DNA from: Paracyclopina nana
Lineage: Eukaryota > Arthropoda > Copepoda > Cyclopoida > Cyclopettidae
Length of the DNA: 64,000 bases
Direction: 5' to 3'
Assembly (NCBI GenBank): GCA_019096065.1
Contig: JAGUCH010000002.1
Coordinates: forward strand, 5,592,501-5,656,500
Shown here: one piece after another, positions 32,021 to 44,610 of the stretch
Position numbering within the stretch: position 1 is the stretch's first letter
How the letters are laid out: the number at the start of each line of letters is the position of its first letter
Made by a program: the position numbers and the translations under genes
Notes under the pieces: model-generated
Told to the model about the DNA's origin: nothing
The model's input: the letters and a program-made list of their open reading frames with translations, nothing else
Database searches by the model: none

Positions 32021-35000
32021 CTAGTTATCCCCGTCATCACTTAGGTTATGAGAAATTATGCTGGCCAAGGAATCCGCTTCAGGCGCCTCAGCATCGTCAT
32101 CAGAGGGTACGTCATACCAAGCTTTGTTTTCGATGCTTTTATTGCCCGGCCTCTCCTCAATTTTGCTCAAGTTATTATTCTGCTGTAGGTGCTTGACGAC
32201 TCCAATTCCTGAATCTTCCGAGCCTTTCGAGGAGCTTGACTGCCTTGAGCTTGGCGATACAGAGGGAGGTTTGGCCATGGAGCTGGGAATGACATCCTCA
32301 TCGTCCTGTTGTTGCTCATCAAATGAGTCGGGGAGAACATGCTCCTCCACACCCTCATGATCGCCAGTGTTCAAGTCGTAATTTGCATACAAGGCTGGGG
32401 ATCTCCTCTTTTTGACAACTTTACTCTTTAGTGGCACCTTTTGAAAAAAATTGTTTTTGTGATCAGTCTTGTCGTCGTCATTGTCAATTGTCTCTGTGTG
32501 GATGCCCATCTCAAGCAGTCTTTTGGTAGGAGACAATTCTCCATTTGATGAATACTTGCTGCTGCGTCTAGAGGATCCCCTACTTGTTTTGGAGAGGGTA
32601 GGAGAGCATCCTTGATTCATCAGCCTTCTGCTCCAATTCATTTCCTGGAGTGCTTTCTTAAACTCCTCCTCCTCACTCGCTGTGGGCTCAATCACCTCGA
32701 TGACTGATGCTGTTCCGGATTCAGACATGGCTAGGCTACTTTTCTTCCCCTGCTGCACGTGCACGTTACCGCTTGAGCCCGGGCTGATTTTGGCATAGTA
32801 CACATCATTATACAGGCTCTCGTTGTGCAAGGATGGTGAGGGTGTGGCCAACTTTTTCCTCTGAGCTATTCGTCCCTTCTCATGGTCAAGGTCTTCGTAG
32901 TCGTTGGACACCTCATCAGTGGTGCCAGAGATGTCTTCCTCCGAAGATGAAGCGAGATTAGCTGCCATCCCTGACGTGCTCGGCAACGCTTTGCTCTTCA
33001 AGTCCATCATCCGATCCCTGAGATATCTTTGAGGAAAGTCTTGAGATTGCAAGCTACTTGGTCCGGACGAGACGCTTGTTTTGGGCCTGGCTCTCAGCGA
33101 TTCCTCGGCCAACCATAGCCTATGATCAGTTTCAGCCAAGCTGGCACCAAACCACTGCCTCGAGAAATGCATCCATTTCTCACTCAGGCCAAGATCATCA
33201 AGTCTATTGTCTAATATCAGCTTTTCAGTGGCATCGTGAATTTTCCTCAGTTCTCTTCCCATCTCATCTCGTTCCCGTGCCAGACGCTTGCCCACACTCA
33301 GAGCATCCCTGTAAAAGCAAAACTCATGTTAGTGGAGAAGTCCAAGAAAAAGTTTCACTTTTTTCCTTACTTGAAGTGGGATTTGAGTTCATTGTGTTCA
33401 CTCAATAATGAATCCCTTTTCATCTGGGCATCTCTGAGTTCCATGGCCATTTGCAAAGACGTCTCATAAAGGATCAGAAACTCAGCACATTGAGAATAGC
33501 CCATAATTTTGGCACAGTCATGTGGCTTCAGTCCCATGTCATTCTAATAAAGAAGTTTGAAAGTGCATTACTTTTATGGTACTTATTGTGCATGCTTGCT
33601 CAGTGGAGGAAGCCATAAGTGAAATATGGCTAGGGAGGATTCAAGATTAATGGTCTTTACTGCGAACTTATGCTGGCTATTAGTTATACACATGCAAAAT
33701 TATACTTTTTGCTGGGTTGGCTAGGATCTCGTTTTGACTAATTAGTGTAAGCTTGTTTTCTCCTCCCTATAAGGAAGATGGTGGAAGAATGTGTACATCA
33801 TTTGAAAATGCTCAAAAAGAAACATTCTTTCATGTCAGGGAAAATATGAGGTCCAAATATGTTGGCGCAGCTACCTTAAGGGCCACTTGAGCTCCCAAAT
33901 TGAGCAGGGTTGCCACTGTGGAAATGTGACCATGCTTTGCGGCCAGATGCAGTGGAGAATTGGCTCCAATATCAAGTTGATCCACATTGGTCAGCCCCTG
34001 ATGGGACATTTCTTCGGACAACCAACTGACGAGTTCCTCCTGCAAGATTAATGGATCACTCATGTTAGCTTGTCTGACCTGGAATGCTAAATATGCAACT
34101 GAGAAATTTCACAGGGGAAACACCCTTAATTCCTGGCGATAAAATCAGAGACAGAGTAAATTTTACAAATGCATCATAAAGGCAAATATAGTGCACATTA
34201 GAAAGTGAGGCATATAAGTGTTATGAGAATTAAAATATGTGTGATGCGCGCGCGCGCGGCCACTCCCTGAAACTACGGCGATATGCATGCATGTCATGAA
34301 GTGGGCTGTAAAAAGTTAATTAGATGTTTTGTTTCTCCCTCAGAATGATTGATTTTGTTGATGCATCAAGATAGCGTGAAAAAGCTGGCTCAGGTCATTT
34401 CACTAATAATTTTGGTTGCAGCAGCTCACGGTGATTAACATGTGATAGAGCAATTTTCCCCCTCGATGATCTAACTTTCTCCATCTTGGAGCTGAAAAAT
34501 GGGTGATTTGATTCTAAACAACCTCATCATTCCAGAGAGCCAAAGGCAATTCCTTTTAAGACCATTAAAACTACTGAAAAATGTAGTAGTAAAATTCGCG
34601 ACCTTGAGCATTTAGATGCTCGGAATTGAGGTGTTCTTCCCCAACGCGATTTGACGGCTTATTGATGAATTGTTTGTTTACAGTTATGTTTACCTTGCCA
34701 TACTTCGCTGCCATGTGCAAAAGTGATCTTTCACCATCTCGACTTGACAATTTTTCTAGGAGATTTGAATGACGGACCAGCCATTGCACACACTCAAGCC
34801 GACCAAGCTGAAAGAAATCATAGGGCATGTTATTTATTTTGGAAACCTCATCATTATTCCGCTCACAGAAAAGATCATGGGGATTTCCTGCTGATTTGAC
34901 CTATTTGCAGTTTACTCTCTTTCAAATTCCATTTCGGCATGCGCGATGAGAGATGCAAATACTAGAAAAGTGTTCCTCTCATCTACCAAAAAAAATTCTC

Positions 35001-35953
35001 ATTTTGGAAGAATAAGGACTCATTTTGTCTGGTAGCGTCATGAACAATCACAACAAACTGAAGCCAGTTAGAGGAGGAAAAAAATGCATTTCAGAAATAT
35101 GGTCGCTTGTGCCAAAAGGAGCATGCCATTTCTTGGAGTGTGTCATTTCTCCCTGACAAGAACACCAACGCAAAAGCTAGCACCATTATTTAAGACGCGT
35201 GGCTTCTTACCTTAATTGACAGCTGGACAGGGGTGAATCCTTTCCTGTTCTCATCACTGAGAGCGCCGGACAGCTCACGCCCAAATCTTGAGGTCAAAAA
35301 AGGCAGCAGAGGCGTGTGACCTGAAGAGCAAACTACATGAAGCAAATTGTTCCCCTCGGAATCTGTTAAATTTCGTATTAAGGTTGACTCTAGGCCTTCA
35401 GTGGCCCTCTCCTGAAAGTACAAACAACATATTTAGCCACTGCTTTTATAGGGTCTCAAAGATACAAAATGCTTGTTCAGGGTATGAAAGAGGGTTTAAA
35501 AGCATTTCAATTTTGGAGAGGCTGCTGTAAATTCAATTTAGTGATAATGGTTACCAATTTGTCTCTTAGTCCTCTCTTTGCATGGTGAAAAATGTCTCTG
35601 ATCCAATCGGGCGTAGATCCATTGTATTGGTAATTGATGGCACTTAAATTCAGCAATTTCGGATATGATTGGTTAGATGACTTGATTGGTGAGGAGGCGA
35701 GGAATCTCGGCTTCGCTCCTAATTGTGGCACTTTTGGGCCGTTTTCGGCGCCTTTTGAACTGACAGGTGGTAATGGCACTTTTTTGTTGATTCTCACACT
35801 AATTGGCGAGGGGAGGCTCAGTCTGGAGGCTTCGTTTTTATCCAAAGCCAGTTCAGAAATGGTGTCAATGATGGACAAAGTTTTCACCGTCTTCTTCTGA
35901 CTGGTTAAGCTGTTGTTGTTATTGTTGCCATTCAGCATCATGACATCCGCCAT
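32021..35953 (-). CDS. SNCAIP: synphilin-1-like ankyrin-repeat protein
   Basis: Six exons on the minus strand: 35953-35555, 35411-35211, 34807-34694, 34039-33875, 33543-33371 and 33308-32021. The total of 2,340 coding bases gives 779 residues. A low-complexity N-terminus (NGNNNNNS) is followed by ankyrin-type repeats across exons 2-5: GNNLLHVVCSSGHTPLLPFL, LGRLECVQWLVRH, RSLLHMAAKYGK and SPLHLAAKHGHISTVATLL. The YETSLQMAMELRDAQMKRD coiled-coil segment comes next. The long last exon encodes a Ser-rich disordered tail. The run GRLECVQWLV, the LHLAAKHG repeat and the coiled coil in this order match synphilin-1, the alpha-synuclein-interacting protein of vertebrates. Introns between ankyrin exons are longer than the window average. 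The cellular role in invertebrates is not established. Confidence 0.83.
33876..34693. other. synphilin-like gene introns (largest stretch)
   Basis: Apart from exon 4 (33875-34039), this is intron sequence with a short CG dinucleotide run near 34248 and AT-rich filler. No nested gene was seen. The introns at 34808-35210 and 33544-33874 are likewise empty apart from simple AT-rich sequence. Confidence 0.5.
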
Positions 35954-36145
35954 TCTCTGGAAGGAAAATTAACAAATGACCAGGCCAAGAAGAATGCGCT
36001 AAAGTTCAGTCAGGTCAAATGAGGAATTTTTCTTGGATGTCTCACAAATTGAGATAAAAAAAAAGATTCCCCTGGGCAATTTTGTGTTAACAATTGCTTA
36101 AGGTTACTGAACTTTAGCAGCAATTCTTAGATCAAAAAGAATGGG

Positions 36146-37612
36146 TACATACGAAATACCGCACACAAACGCAACGCAACGCACAATACTAAATATCGCA
36201 CACTACTAATTACCGCACTCCACAGTAGGGTCACTCCTAATAAAAAAGTCGCATCATTGAAAAGTACGTGAAAATGCGCCATAACTTTAAGAATGCAAAA
36301 AATTGGCATTTTCTTGATAAATCCCCTTCTAAATCATATGAAAGTCATTCTAAAGCCAGAAAAATGTAAATAAATTAGGTTGTTAGGCAGCCAAGTGCCT
36401 AAATTGATCAAAAACATACCAATTTTAATAAAAATAGCCACAAGTTTGGTTTGCAAAAACTCCGCCAAATCTCATAAGAATGTGGATATATGAACACAAC
36501 ATGGGTACTAAATTATTCCAAGGTGTCCTACTGAAGTTTTTTAGAAAGCATCTTTGAGGAATGCTGAGGTCCAAGGGATCTAGACACATATGATTTTTTT
36601 CTGATTTTCGTGCAGCCTTTTGGGACAGATTTTCATAGACAAAATCTGAGTTTGATAAAATAAAATATCCAAAGATAACATTTTAGTAGCCCAAAAACAT
36701 CATGGAAGTCAATTTTGAAGTGTTAGCATCAATCTAGAGCCGAATTAGTGATAGCCTTTTTCGCTTAAGTTTCAATGAAAACGATGCGACTTCTTTGTTA
36801 GGAGTGACCCTTCTGTGCACTCTACTAAATACCGCACAAAGTTTTTATATTAATTATAACAATGAACTTATGGCACTGTCTGGAGGAATACACAAATTAA
36901 TTTTTTTGTTGCTAGACACACAAGTAAGCATGAATACATATAATAATGAGTGAATCCATATTTTTGGCCGTTTTTTTAAGTGTGTGCAGTATTTAGAGAG
37001 GGAGCTCATTGTACACGTTTAAAAAATGCCTCCGCTGATATTTAAACTCTAAATGCAGCATCATTTCCTTTTGCTTTCTTAGGAATACTGATGATATTTA
37101 TACTTTGATACAAGCTCCATTTTCACAAAAGGGGGCGCTAGTTACACTCGGCGACAGGATCATATACTGTATACTGACATCAATTAATCAAAGGATGAAA
37201 TTTGGCTGAAAGAGGGTCCTTTTTAAATCCAAAATTGGCTTACTTGCAAAGCAAAAGAAAATCATATTGTTTGTCACTTACAAGCCATTTTGACCGAAGT
37301 TCAAAAAGCAGTTTTCATGAGCTTAAGAAATTCTGCCAAGTTGCCAGATTCTCATTTTGCGACCCATAAAAATTGCATTAGCCAGGTTCCATCAATGATA
37401 ATTAGCTTATGCACCAAAACTAATTATTTAACTCGCAGTGTAAGGCACTAAGGGAGAACAAATATATTTTGATTATGAGTGTATTTGAATAATTGCTGTC
37501 AATTTCTTCAAATACATTTCCATTTTTTTTTGCTGTGTGCGGTATTTAGTAGTGTGCGATATTTAGTAGTGTGCGATATTTAGTAGTGTGCGGTATTTGG
37601 TATGTGCGAAAA
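36146..37612. mobile_element. GTGTGCGGTATTTAG element with inverted ends
   Basis: The left end (36146-36226) carries the complement of GTGTGCGGTATTTAGTA-type repeats, ending near GGGTACATACGAAA. The right end (37536-37612) carries the same repeats in direct orientation. A further partial right end lies at about 36920-37000. A related solo end is at 14100-14300 with the GTACATACGCAT terminus. The left arm is interrupted by a different inverted-repeat element (36228-36810), then resumes at 36825 with CTACTAAATACCGCACA. It may be one element or two overlapping copies. No transposase frame is present. Confidence 0.6.
36228..36810. mobile_element. 583-bp MITE nested in the preceding element
   Basis: GGGTCACTCCTAATAAAAAA at 36228 is mirrored at the right end by its near-exact complement ending GGAGTGACCC at 36810. 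The inverted repeats are about 30 bases and include AAGTCGCATC. The interior is AT-rich with no open frame of note. It splits the repeat motif of the surrounding element, which shows it inserted later. No clear target duplication was identified. Confidence 0.8.
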
Positions 37613-40600
37613 GAATGTAACAGAATGTAATTTTCAAAAATGCAAAACAGTAGCAAAAGGTCGGGTCATTCTTTGTCTTTAGTATAGTTTTTAAGCTTTT
37701 AATGGATATTGAGTTATTAGGTGAATATGTCATGCATATTAGGTGATTTTTTCACCAAAATTGCTGATGAGCTCTATTTTCACAAAAGGTTTACCCTCGC
37801 CGACAAGAACTATAGCGAATTTTTTTTAACAAATTGCACATTTGATGATGCTTGATTCCTCAATTTTCCTTTTAAATTGTTCAAGGAAAAATACTGTCCT
37901 AAACTTCGATCATCGTTCATGTAAATTAAAGCCCAAAATGGTTTGTTCTAACTTTTGAAAAGCCAAATCAGTCAAGGAACGAAAAAGAATTCATACATTA
38001 TTCAGTTTCATGGGAAGCAGTCAATTTCATTTTGAAAGGACTCATACTGGTGTACGGTATTTGTCGAGCACACAAAAGTCGAGTGTTATTTTCTTGTCTA
38101 TAGACTCAAAATTCATGATCTTGCCCACAAAGGAAATGAATATTCAAATATTGACTTTTCTCTTTCGTGTTTGCCAAACTGGAGCTGACATTAAGCCTCA
38201 GAAATTCATCGCATGCCAGATAAGTAGGTATTTGATTGGAATTTCGTTTTAATGAGTTTCTGCGGTGCTATAACAACCAGGCCAAAGAGGCTCTTGTCAT
38301 TTCCGGACGTGAAAATAATGCGGATGACAAATCGTCATCATCCATCATCAAATAGCAGGATACAATTACCCCAAAGTCTTTTGACCTCATGTCAGGTAAC
38401 TTTAAAGGTCAAATGATTGTCTTTTCTCTTCGCAACAAGCCCTTGAGGAATTTTTTCATGAAAATAATGATGCGCATCTTATGTCACGTGGAAGTGCGCG
38501 CAAAGAAAGGGAATTTTTATGGCCAATTTACGTGCATAATAAACAATGTGGGACCTTCAAGCTGCACAAAAAATGCTACATGCAATAACGAATTTGCTGA
38601 ACTATTACTACTTATCCAAAAAAATCTTCAAATGTTTGCCTTTAAGCCTGAGCTAACGAGATGAACTGCAAGCCAGAAAAGAAATGAGCTTACGTGGATT
38701 TTAAAATGGAATGGAGACCATTGAAGACTGTTGCTTCACTCGTGTTGTGCGTTGCTGTGGATTGGAATGTCGACTGCTAGCAGCATATTATTGTATGTCA
38801 AGTGTGACCTGGAGCTCAACTGCAGCCCAAAATCACTCTCCTGCACCATCACAGGGCTTCTTGGCTCGCCCAGAGCTCAAACATCTACCTGTTCTGCTCA
38901 TTGCAACCACCTGGCACTGAGGGTGAATTGCACCAAAAGAGGCAAAAAGGTGTCCTGATTTTATAGTACAACACTTCTTTGTAGATATTACTTTAGCAAA
39001 AGAAATAGCACAGTTTTCAAAGTTTCCATTAATGTTAGATTTTTGCAGTTTTTGCGGTTCCATTCCCGCTGTGATTGGGCTATGAACAAAGACGCCGGCT
39101 CGACTTTTCTTGTAAGCTTTTAACAGTTTTGGAGTTAGTTTTCCCGCTTTGAGTAGCCTTTGCACTCAGCGGGATTGATGGTTGAAGTTGCGTGTTTCCG
39201 TCTTGTAAATGTTACGCTCAATTACGCCAAGATTTTCTAGGTTGACCTTTTTCCTTTATTGAAAGCCTTTACGTAGGCAAACTCCAGAGAACTATCTCTA
39301 ACAATACCAAAATTCGAGCAATTTTCCAATCATTAATGTTCATTACTTTTATTGTTTATACGCATTGTTAAATAATTATGGATGTGATTTGTTAGATTGC
39401 CTTTAAGCTGACAGTGCAGTGTTTAGGTGGATTTCCTGTTTGCTTGCTGCACCACTTGACCACCCTAGAGTGGTCCAATGGTCATGAAACTTAATTTTCC
39501 AACTTTTCACACCATTAGAAGGGTTTGGGGCAAAAAAACTGATTTTTGAATCCGAAAGCTTGTATCAGGATTGCTTGTGGCTTACAGTCCGAAGCTGTTA
39601 AATAAGTGCAAAACAGCTTCGTCGACGTAAAAAAGGAAGACCAGTAACCATTTTTAAAAGTCTACTTCTCCTTTACTTTTTCAAATTGATTTTCAGAAAT
39701 GAATAAATCTTAAAATAATTTTGTTTCATTTTTTTGACATGAATTAATTTTATAGCATCTCAAGTCAGCACCACTCAAACTCATTATCCAATTCATAAGA
39801 TTTTGTATTAAGAGGGATTTTTCATTTCAGCAATTCTTTCAAATAATCATGTCTGTAGAAGTTCTTTTCATTTTTAGGAGCTTGAATTGGACTTGATTTT
39901 CAGTGGCATTTTGCGTTTTTTTCTGTGCGGAAAAATCAAATGCCATCAACCTGTAAAAGTAAATGTTTGTAGCGCATTTTAGGTGTCGCGTATTTTTGTA
40001 CATCCCCAATCTAATGGGTTTAATTTATCTAACCTTCTGAAATTATATTTGATTTCTATGCATGAACCTTCAGCGAATTAAGTCTAACTGGAAACGCTCA
40101 TAAGCGATGAACGATTGTTCTTTTTCTATTATAGTTTATTAATCTCGGTTCATCGTTTCATGATGTTGCATTTAAACCTGCTTGAGAATAAAGTAATCAG
40201 TTGTTTGGCTGATATTAACTACGATTCAGTTTTTTGACCTCCTATGATGCCCAAAATTCTATATAACAAAATCTCATGCAACAGCTCATCACGCTTTGAC
40301 AATTCAGGTTAACACTCTGCGTCAATTAAGTACACCATTTTCCCTTCCTTGTCACGTCGGAGAATTTTTCCATCAGTCAAGCCTTGCATTAAAGAAACTT
40401 TATTATAGTTTCTTTACCTTACGAATCTGCATTAACTCTCATATATTTGGGTGATTTTGAATTTCTTCATCTTTTAAGAGCATATTTGACATTTCCACAA
40501 AAACCTGCTTTTAATTTCCAATTAAAGTTCTTCATAAATCGAGAATTTTTTTAAACAAGGCAGGCAAGTTGTCCATTGTCCCGTTGTTTTAGAACCATGC

Positions 40601-40886
40601 AAAACCGCGGAGAAATCTGTACACATTTTGCCCTTTTCCATTGACATGAGTGATGCTTGCCGCAACACCTTATAGCTTCATGCATGGTTTTTTTAACTTT
40701 TGCAACTCTGTATGGTAGGTGATGAAAAGGCCTTAGTTACCATGGCGATAGCCTGTTATATCTCCTTTGAACCGAATCCAAGTGAAAGTTGTGACGGTTT
40801 TTTGTAACTGGATTTTTACCTTTATAGCTCTGGCTCCCTTTAGCAGCTTTGGTCACTCCCGCAGAAGCTCTGGTTAGGAAGACACC

Positions 40887-41336
40887 ATGAAAACCACTTT
40901 GATCGTTTCCTTGGCAATTTTTGCTCTGGCAAAGGCAGAAAAAACGGCCTCTGGTCTGGATATTGAGGTTGTCTCAAGACCTGAGCCTTGCAGTCAAGTG
41001 GCCCAAAGCCGCCAGACAGTGTCCGTCAGCTACACTGGAACTTTGGAGGATGGCACCAAGTTTGATTCATCTTATGACAGAAACGAACCCCTCAAGTTCC
41101 AAGTTGGAGTTGGCAGAGTCATCAAGGGTTGGGATGAAGGCATTGTTGGCATGTGTGTGGGCGAGGAGAGGAAGCTGATCATTCCCCCAGAGCTTGGATA
41201 TGGTGATAGGGTGAGTTTTACATGCAACGACATATTGAATATTTATTTATCTGACCATGTTTTTTAGGGAGCTGGAGAGCTTATTAAGCCAGGAGCCACC
41301 CTCTACTTTGATGTTAAGCTTGAAGCTGTGGAATAA
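40887..41336 (+). CDS. FKBP2: FK506-binding protein 2-like peptidyl-prolyl isomerase, secretory pathway
   Basis: Two exons: 40887-41210 and 41268-41336, 130 residues. A cleavable signal peptide ([17 protein letters not shown]) precedes a complete single FKBP domain ([71 protein letters not shown]). The residues lining the FK506/proline pocket (Tyr, Phe, Asp, Val/Ile, Trp and the YG loop) are in place. Two Cys residues flank the N-terminal strand as in the ER form FKBP13. The usual C-terminal ER-retention tetrapeptide is absent, so it may be secreted or retained in another way. An AATAAA signal overlaps the stop region at 41341-41346, and the SLC6 gene starts 178 bp downstream on the same strand. 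Confidence 0.94.
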
Positions 41337-41341
41337 TTTGA

Positions 41342-41347
41342 AATAAA
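41342..41347 (+). terminator. polyadenylation signal of FKBP2
   Basis: AATAAA directly follows the FKBP2 stop codon in the short gap before the SLC6 gene. It suggests that FKBP2 is cleaved and polyadenylated separately from the downstream gene. Confidence 0.6.
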
Positions 41348-41514
41348 GGATTGCGTTTCCCTGTTTGAGATTGTAGCATTGTTTGACCTGCTTACTTATT
41401 CCATAGCGAATGACTTGTGTCTTGATTAAATTAGATCCAAAGGGCTAGGAACATTGAGTGAAATGGGACAGCAGCAAAATTAGAATTCAGTTGGGCTTCA
41501 AATTTCCTGCAAAC

Positions 41515-44500
41515 ATGTCTGCTTCTCAAGCAAAGACTTCTGGTAAATAGATAAAGCATGGTAGAGACAATTTGAGTTATAGATTTTTTAAGTTGCTGAT
41601 AGCCATGATGAGTCACAAGTCAAAGTTGAGGTTGAGAAAATTTCTGAAGATTATCAAGCAGGCATTGAAGGCTCTGGAACTCACCATCATCAACCGGGAA
41701 GTAGCAAATGTGGTGCCAAAAAGGAAAAGGTACTCCAATTTTTACATTTGGCTGATAGTGATGACTTTTGGCGGTTTGGACTGCGAATGGGCTAACAACT
41801 TTTTTCTAGCGTAAACAAAACCGTGCATTTTTTAACCAGCATTTTGTGCACTCGCAACAACTGCGGGTGATTCTTGCTGAAAAGGTCTATTTTGAACGTC
41901 GTTAATAGCATAAAAGGAGGAACACTTGTTCGATCAGTATTCATGCAAAAAAGCTGCTTTATCTGAAAGGCCTTCATCGCATAGGGCAATGATAATCCAG
42001 GATTTCAAGGTGACAAGGGCCATGCCAACCATTTCAAAGTTGAGCCAGAGTGGTTAGAGAGTAAAATCAAGGCTTACTTGTGTACCAAGTGTCAGGTAAT
42101 ACGAATTTCACTTGGGATGCGTTCTCCTGCTCAAATCTCTTTTTCAAGGTTGAAGCTGCCGTCCCCACTGTCCCCATTTTAACCAACGACAGACCCTACT
42201 CGATCGAAGTCTACGACTGCGGAAATGATCATAAGATTGAAGTGCTGAGAGTTCATATTGACCAAAAAGGACCAAGTAGGGTTGAAATGGGCAAGATCAT
42301 CCACACCAACAATAGAGTCCAGCCTCATCAGGAGTCGATTGGGCTTAAATCTACTTCCACCACACCAAAAAAGTACACCACAGAAAAAGAAGAGCCTGAT
42401 GTGATTGAACAGGATGGTGAGCATGAGAGTAGCACCAATGAGTCAATTGAGCACTCTGATGAGCCTGAAAGGCAGCAATGGTCAAACCCCATCGAATTCT
42501 TGCTTTCATGCATCGCAATGAGCGTAGGATTAGGAAGTAAATGCTACCCTTTTTTTTACAAGCGAGTATGTTCATATCCAAATTCGCAGATGTTTGGCGG
42601 TTCCCTTTTACTGCTTATGAGAATGGTGGTGGGGCCTTTCTAATTCCTTATTTGCTAGTACTGTTTTTCATTGGGAGGCCACTCTATTTTTTGGAGCTGT
42701 CTCTAGGCCAATTTTCAAGCAAGAGCAGTGTCAAAGTGTGGGACATGGTTCCCTTCTTCAGAGGTGCATTTATTAATTGCTCTTTTCTGATCCTTTTTGA
42801 AACTGTTTGCTTAGGAATTGGCTACGGTCAAGCAATTGGCACTGCGTCAGTGGTCTCTTATTACACTTGCCTCATAGCTCTGTCAGTTTTCTACTTATTT
42901 GCCTCAATGCAAAGCGTGTTGCCGTGGACAATATGCAATCCTGACATCATTCTGGAGAACACAGTGTGCATTAGCGCAGGTGCAAATGCCACGGAGGTGC
43001 TGATCAATGGATCGTTTGCACCTGACACCCAAGTCATTGGGTCAGCCGAGCAATACTTTTTGCACACTGTCCTCAAGCAAAAAGATGATATTTTCGATGG
43101 AATTGGGCTACCAGATTTGAAGCTTGTTGGCTGCCTAGCTGCTTGCTATGTAGTGCTCTTTCTCACCTTTTGGAAAGGTGTAGCAGGCGCAGGGAAGGTG
43201 GCTTATTTTACGGCCATTTTCCCCTACCTCGTCTTATTTACCCTGCTTGGACGTGGGGTCACTCTGCCAGGGGCTGTCAATGGAATCATGTTTTACATCA
43301 CTCCACAATGGAGCCAATTGCTTAATATAAAGGTATGCACTCTTTGACTGAAATCCAAGCAATCAGCTCATTAAGTTAATGTTTCAGGTATGGTATGCTG
43401 CAGTCACTCAATCGTTTTTCTCCCTGTCTGTGGGATTCGGAGCGTTATTTGCTTACTCCTCGTACAACGGCTTTACTCATAATGTCTACAGAGATGCAAT
43501 TATCATCTCCATTGCTGACACATTTACCTCCCTTTTAGCTGGTATATCCGCTCTTTTCCTGTCACCTTTAAAATTGAATTGTCTGCAGCTAAGATGCTAT
43601 TTTGCATAGGATTCACAATTTTTGCTGTGTTGGGCAATTTGGCGGAAGAGCTGAATGTTCCCATAGAAAAGGTGATCAAAAGTGGGGCAGGCTTGGCCTT
43701 TGTGTCGTACCCTATGGCCATAGCAAAGTTTGACTACGTGCCACAGCTGTTTGCTGTGCTTTTCTTTCTCATGCTCTTCACACTTGGACTTGGCTCATCA
43801 GCAGGGCTCATATCTTCGCTGATAGCCATCATATCTGACACGAAACCCGAATGGAACAAAACCTACGTGGCTGCCATAGTCTGTGTTTCTGGATTTCTCG
43901 TTGGGCTCGTTTATCTCACGCCAGTAAGGCTTTTAAAAGATCTCGAGGTCCCACGTCTGGCATAATTTTCATTGCAGGGAGGACAGCACATATTGAATCT
44001 GGTGGACTTTTATGGCGGGGGCTTCATGATCTTTGTCTTTGCCATTTTGGAAGTGATTGCTATTTCGTGGATTTATGGCCTGTCCAGGGTGATACCCGAT
44101 ATAAAATTCATGCTGGGCATTGAGTTGGGCATTTACTGGAAATTCTGTTGGGGCCTTTTGATTCCAGTTGCGTTGGGATTTTTCTTCTGCTATTCGACTG
44201 CAACTGCAGAGACACTGACTTATGGGGGAGTTGCTTACCCTGACATAGCCATAAGTGATGATTTATAGCTATTTCTCCTTGGCTTTTTAAAAAAATGGTT
44301 TTTTTTTAATTTTAGACGCTGGATTGATTTTGACTGCGGTTGCATTACTTCAGGTGCCATTTTGGGGTATCTACGCAGTCTTCACCTCTCCCAAGAAAAA
44401 TTTCCTTTCCGTAAGTGATCATTTTATCCTAGACGTGAACACGGTAATAAATAATCTATTGAATTGCTATTTACACAGAAAATCAAGTCTGTCTTTAAGC

Positions 44501-44610
44501 CAAGCAACAGTTGGGGCCCCAAGAATCCGAGACAGAAACTAGAATGGATGAAAATTGTCGTTGAAAGAGAAATCAACGAGGTGTTGGAAGATTATAATTC
44601 TGGAACGTGA
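41515..44610 (+). CDS. SLC6 family sodium-dependent amino-acid/neurotransmitter transporter with long N-terminus
   Basis: Ten exons: 41515-41542, 41593-41729, 41985-42095, 42149-42536, 42590-43332, 43388-43541, 43610-43923, 43978-44254, 44316-44410 and 44479-44610. Phases are consistent throughout, giving 792 residues. The transporter core begins [23 protein letters not shown], the sodium/substrate signature of SLC6, and contains about twelve membrane segments ending in a cytosolic tail. The second extracellular loop has several N-glycosylation sites. It looks like invertebrate nutrient amino-acid transporters, but the substrate is uncertain. About 195 residues precede the first membrane segment, far more than usual, and include a CTKC motif and a Ser/Thr/Glu-rich stretch. 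A possible optional in-frame 45-nt exon lies at 41840-41884. The acceptor at 43608/43609 (TTGCATAG) restores [12 protein letters not shown]. Confidence 0.88.

Larger units (their letters stand above)
35954..40886. other. gene-poor, repeat-rich region
   Basis: No supported gene. The left part (36146-37612) is a composite of transposon remnants. At 37690-38000 there is a diverged second copy of part of 37080-37320 (shared landmarks: TTTTCACAAAAGG and a CTCG-CGACA motif). 38000-40880 is AT-rich with several short open frames lacking family features. It contains the synphilin promoter on the left and the FKBP2 promoter on the right. Confidence 0.55.

Noticed and set aside
38389-38664. 91-codon plus-strand open frame
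   Set aside because: No domain, signal peptide or neighbour evidence. Length is within chance expectation.
38708-39165. Minus-strand open frame beginning MQRLLKAGKLTPKLLKAYKK
   Set aside because: No recognised family, no splice partners or promoter context, and plus-strand frames overlap it. It could be a degraded gene piece, but support is too weak.
43590-43609. Alternative acceptor in the SLC6 gene after TCTGCAG
   Set aside because: It would insert seven residues into a conserved membrane segment. The TTGCATAG acceptor restores [12 protein letters not shown]. Minor use is still possible.
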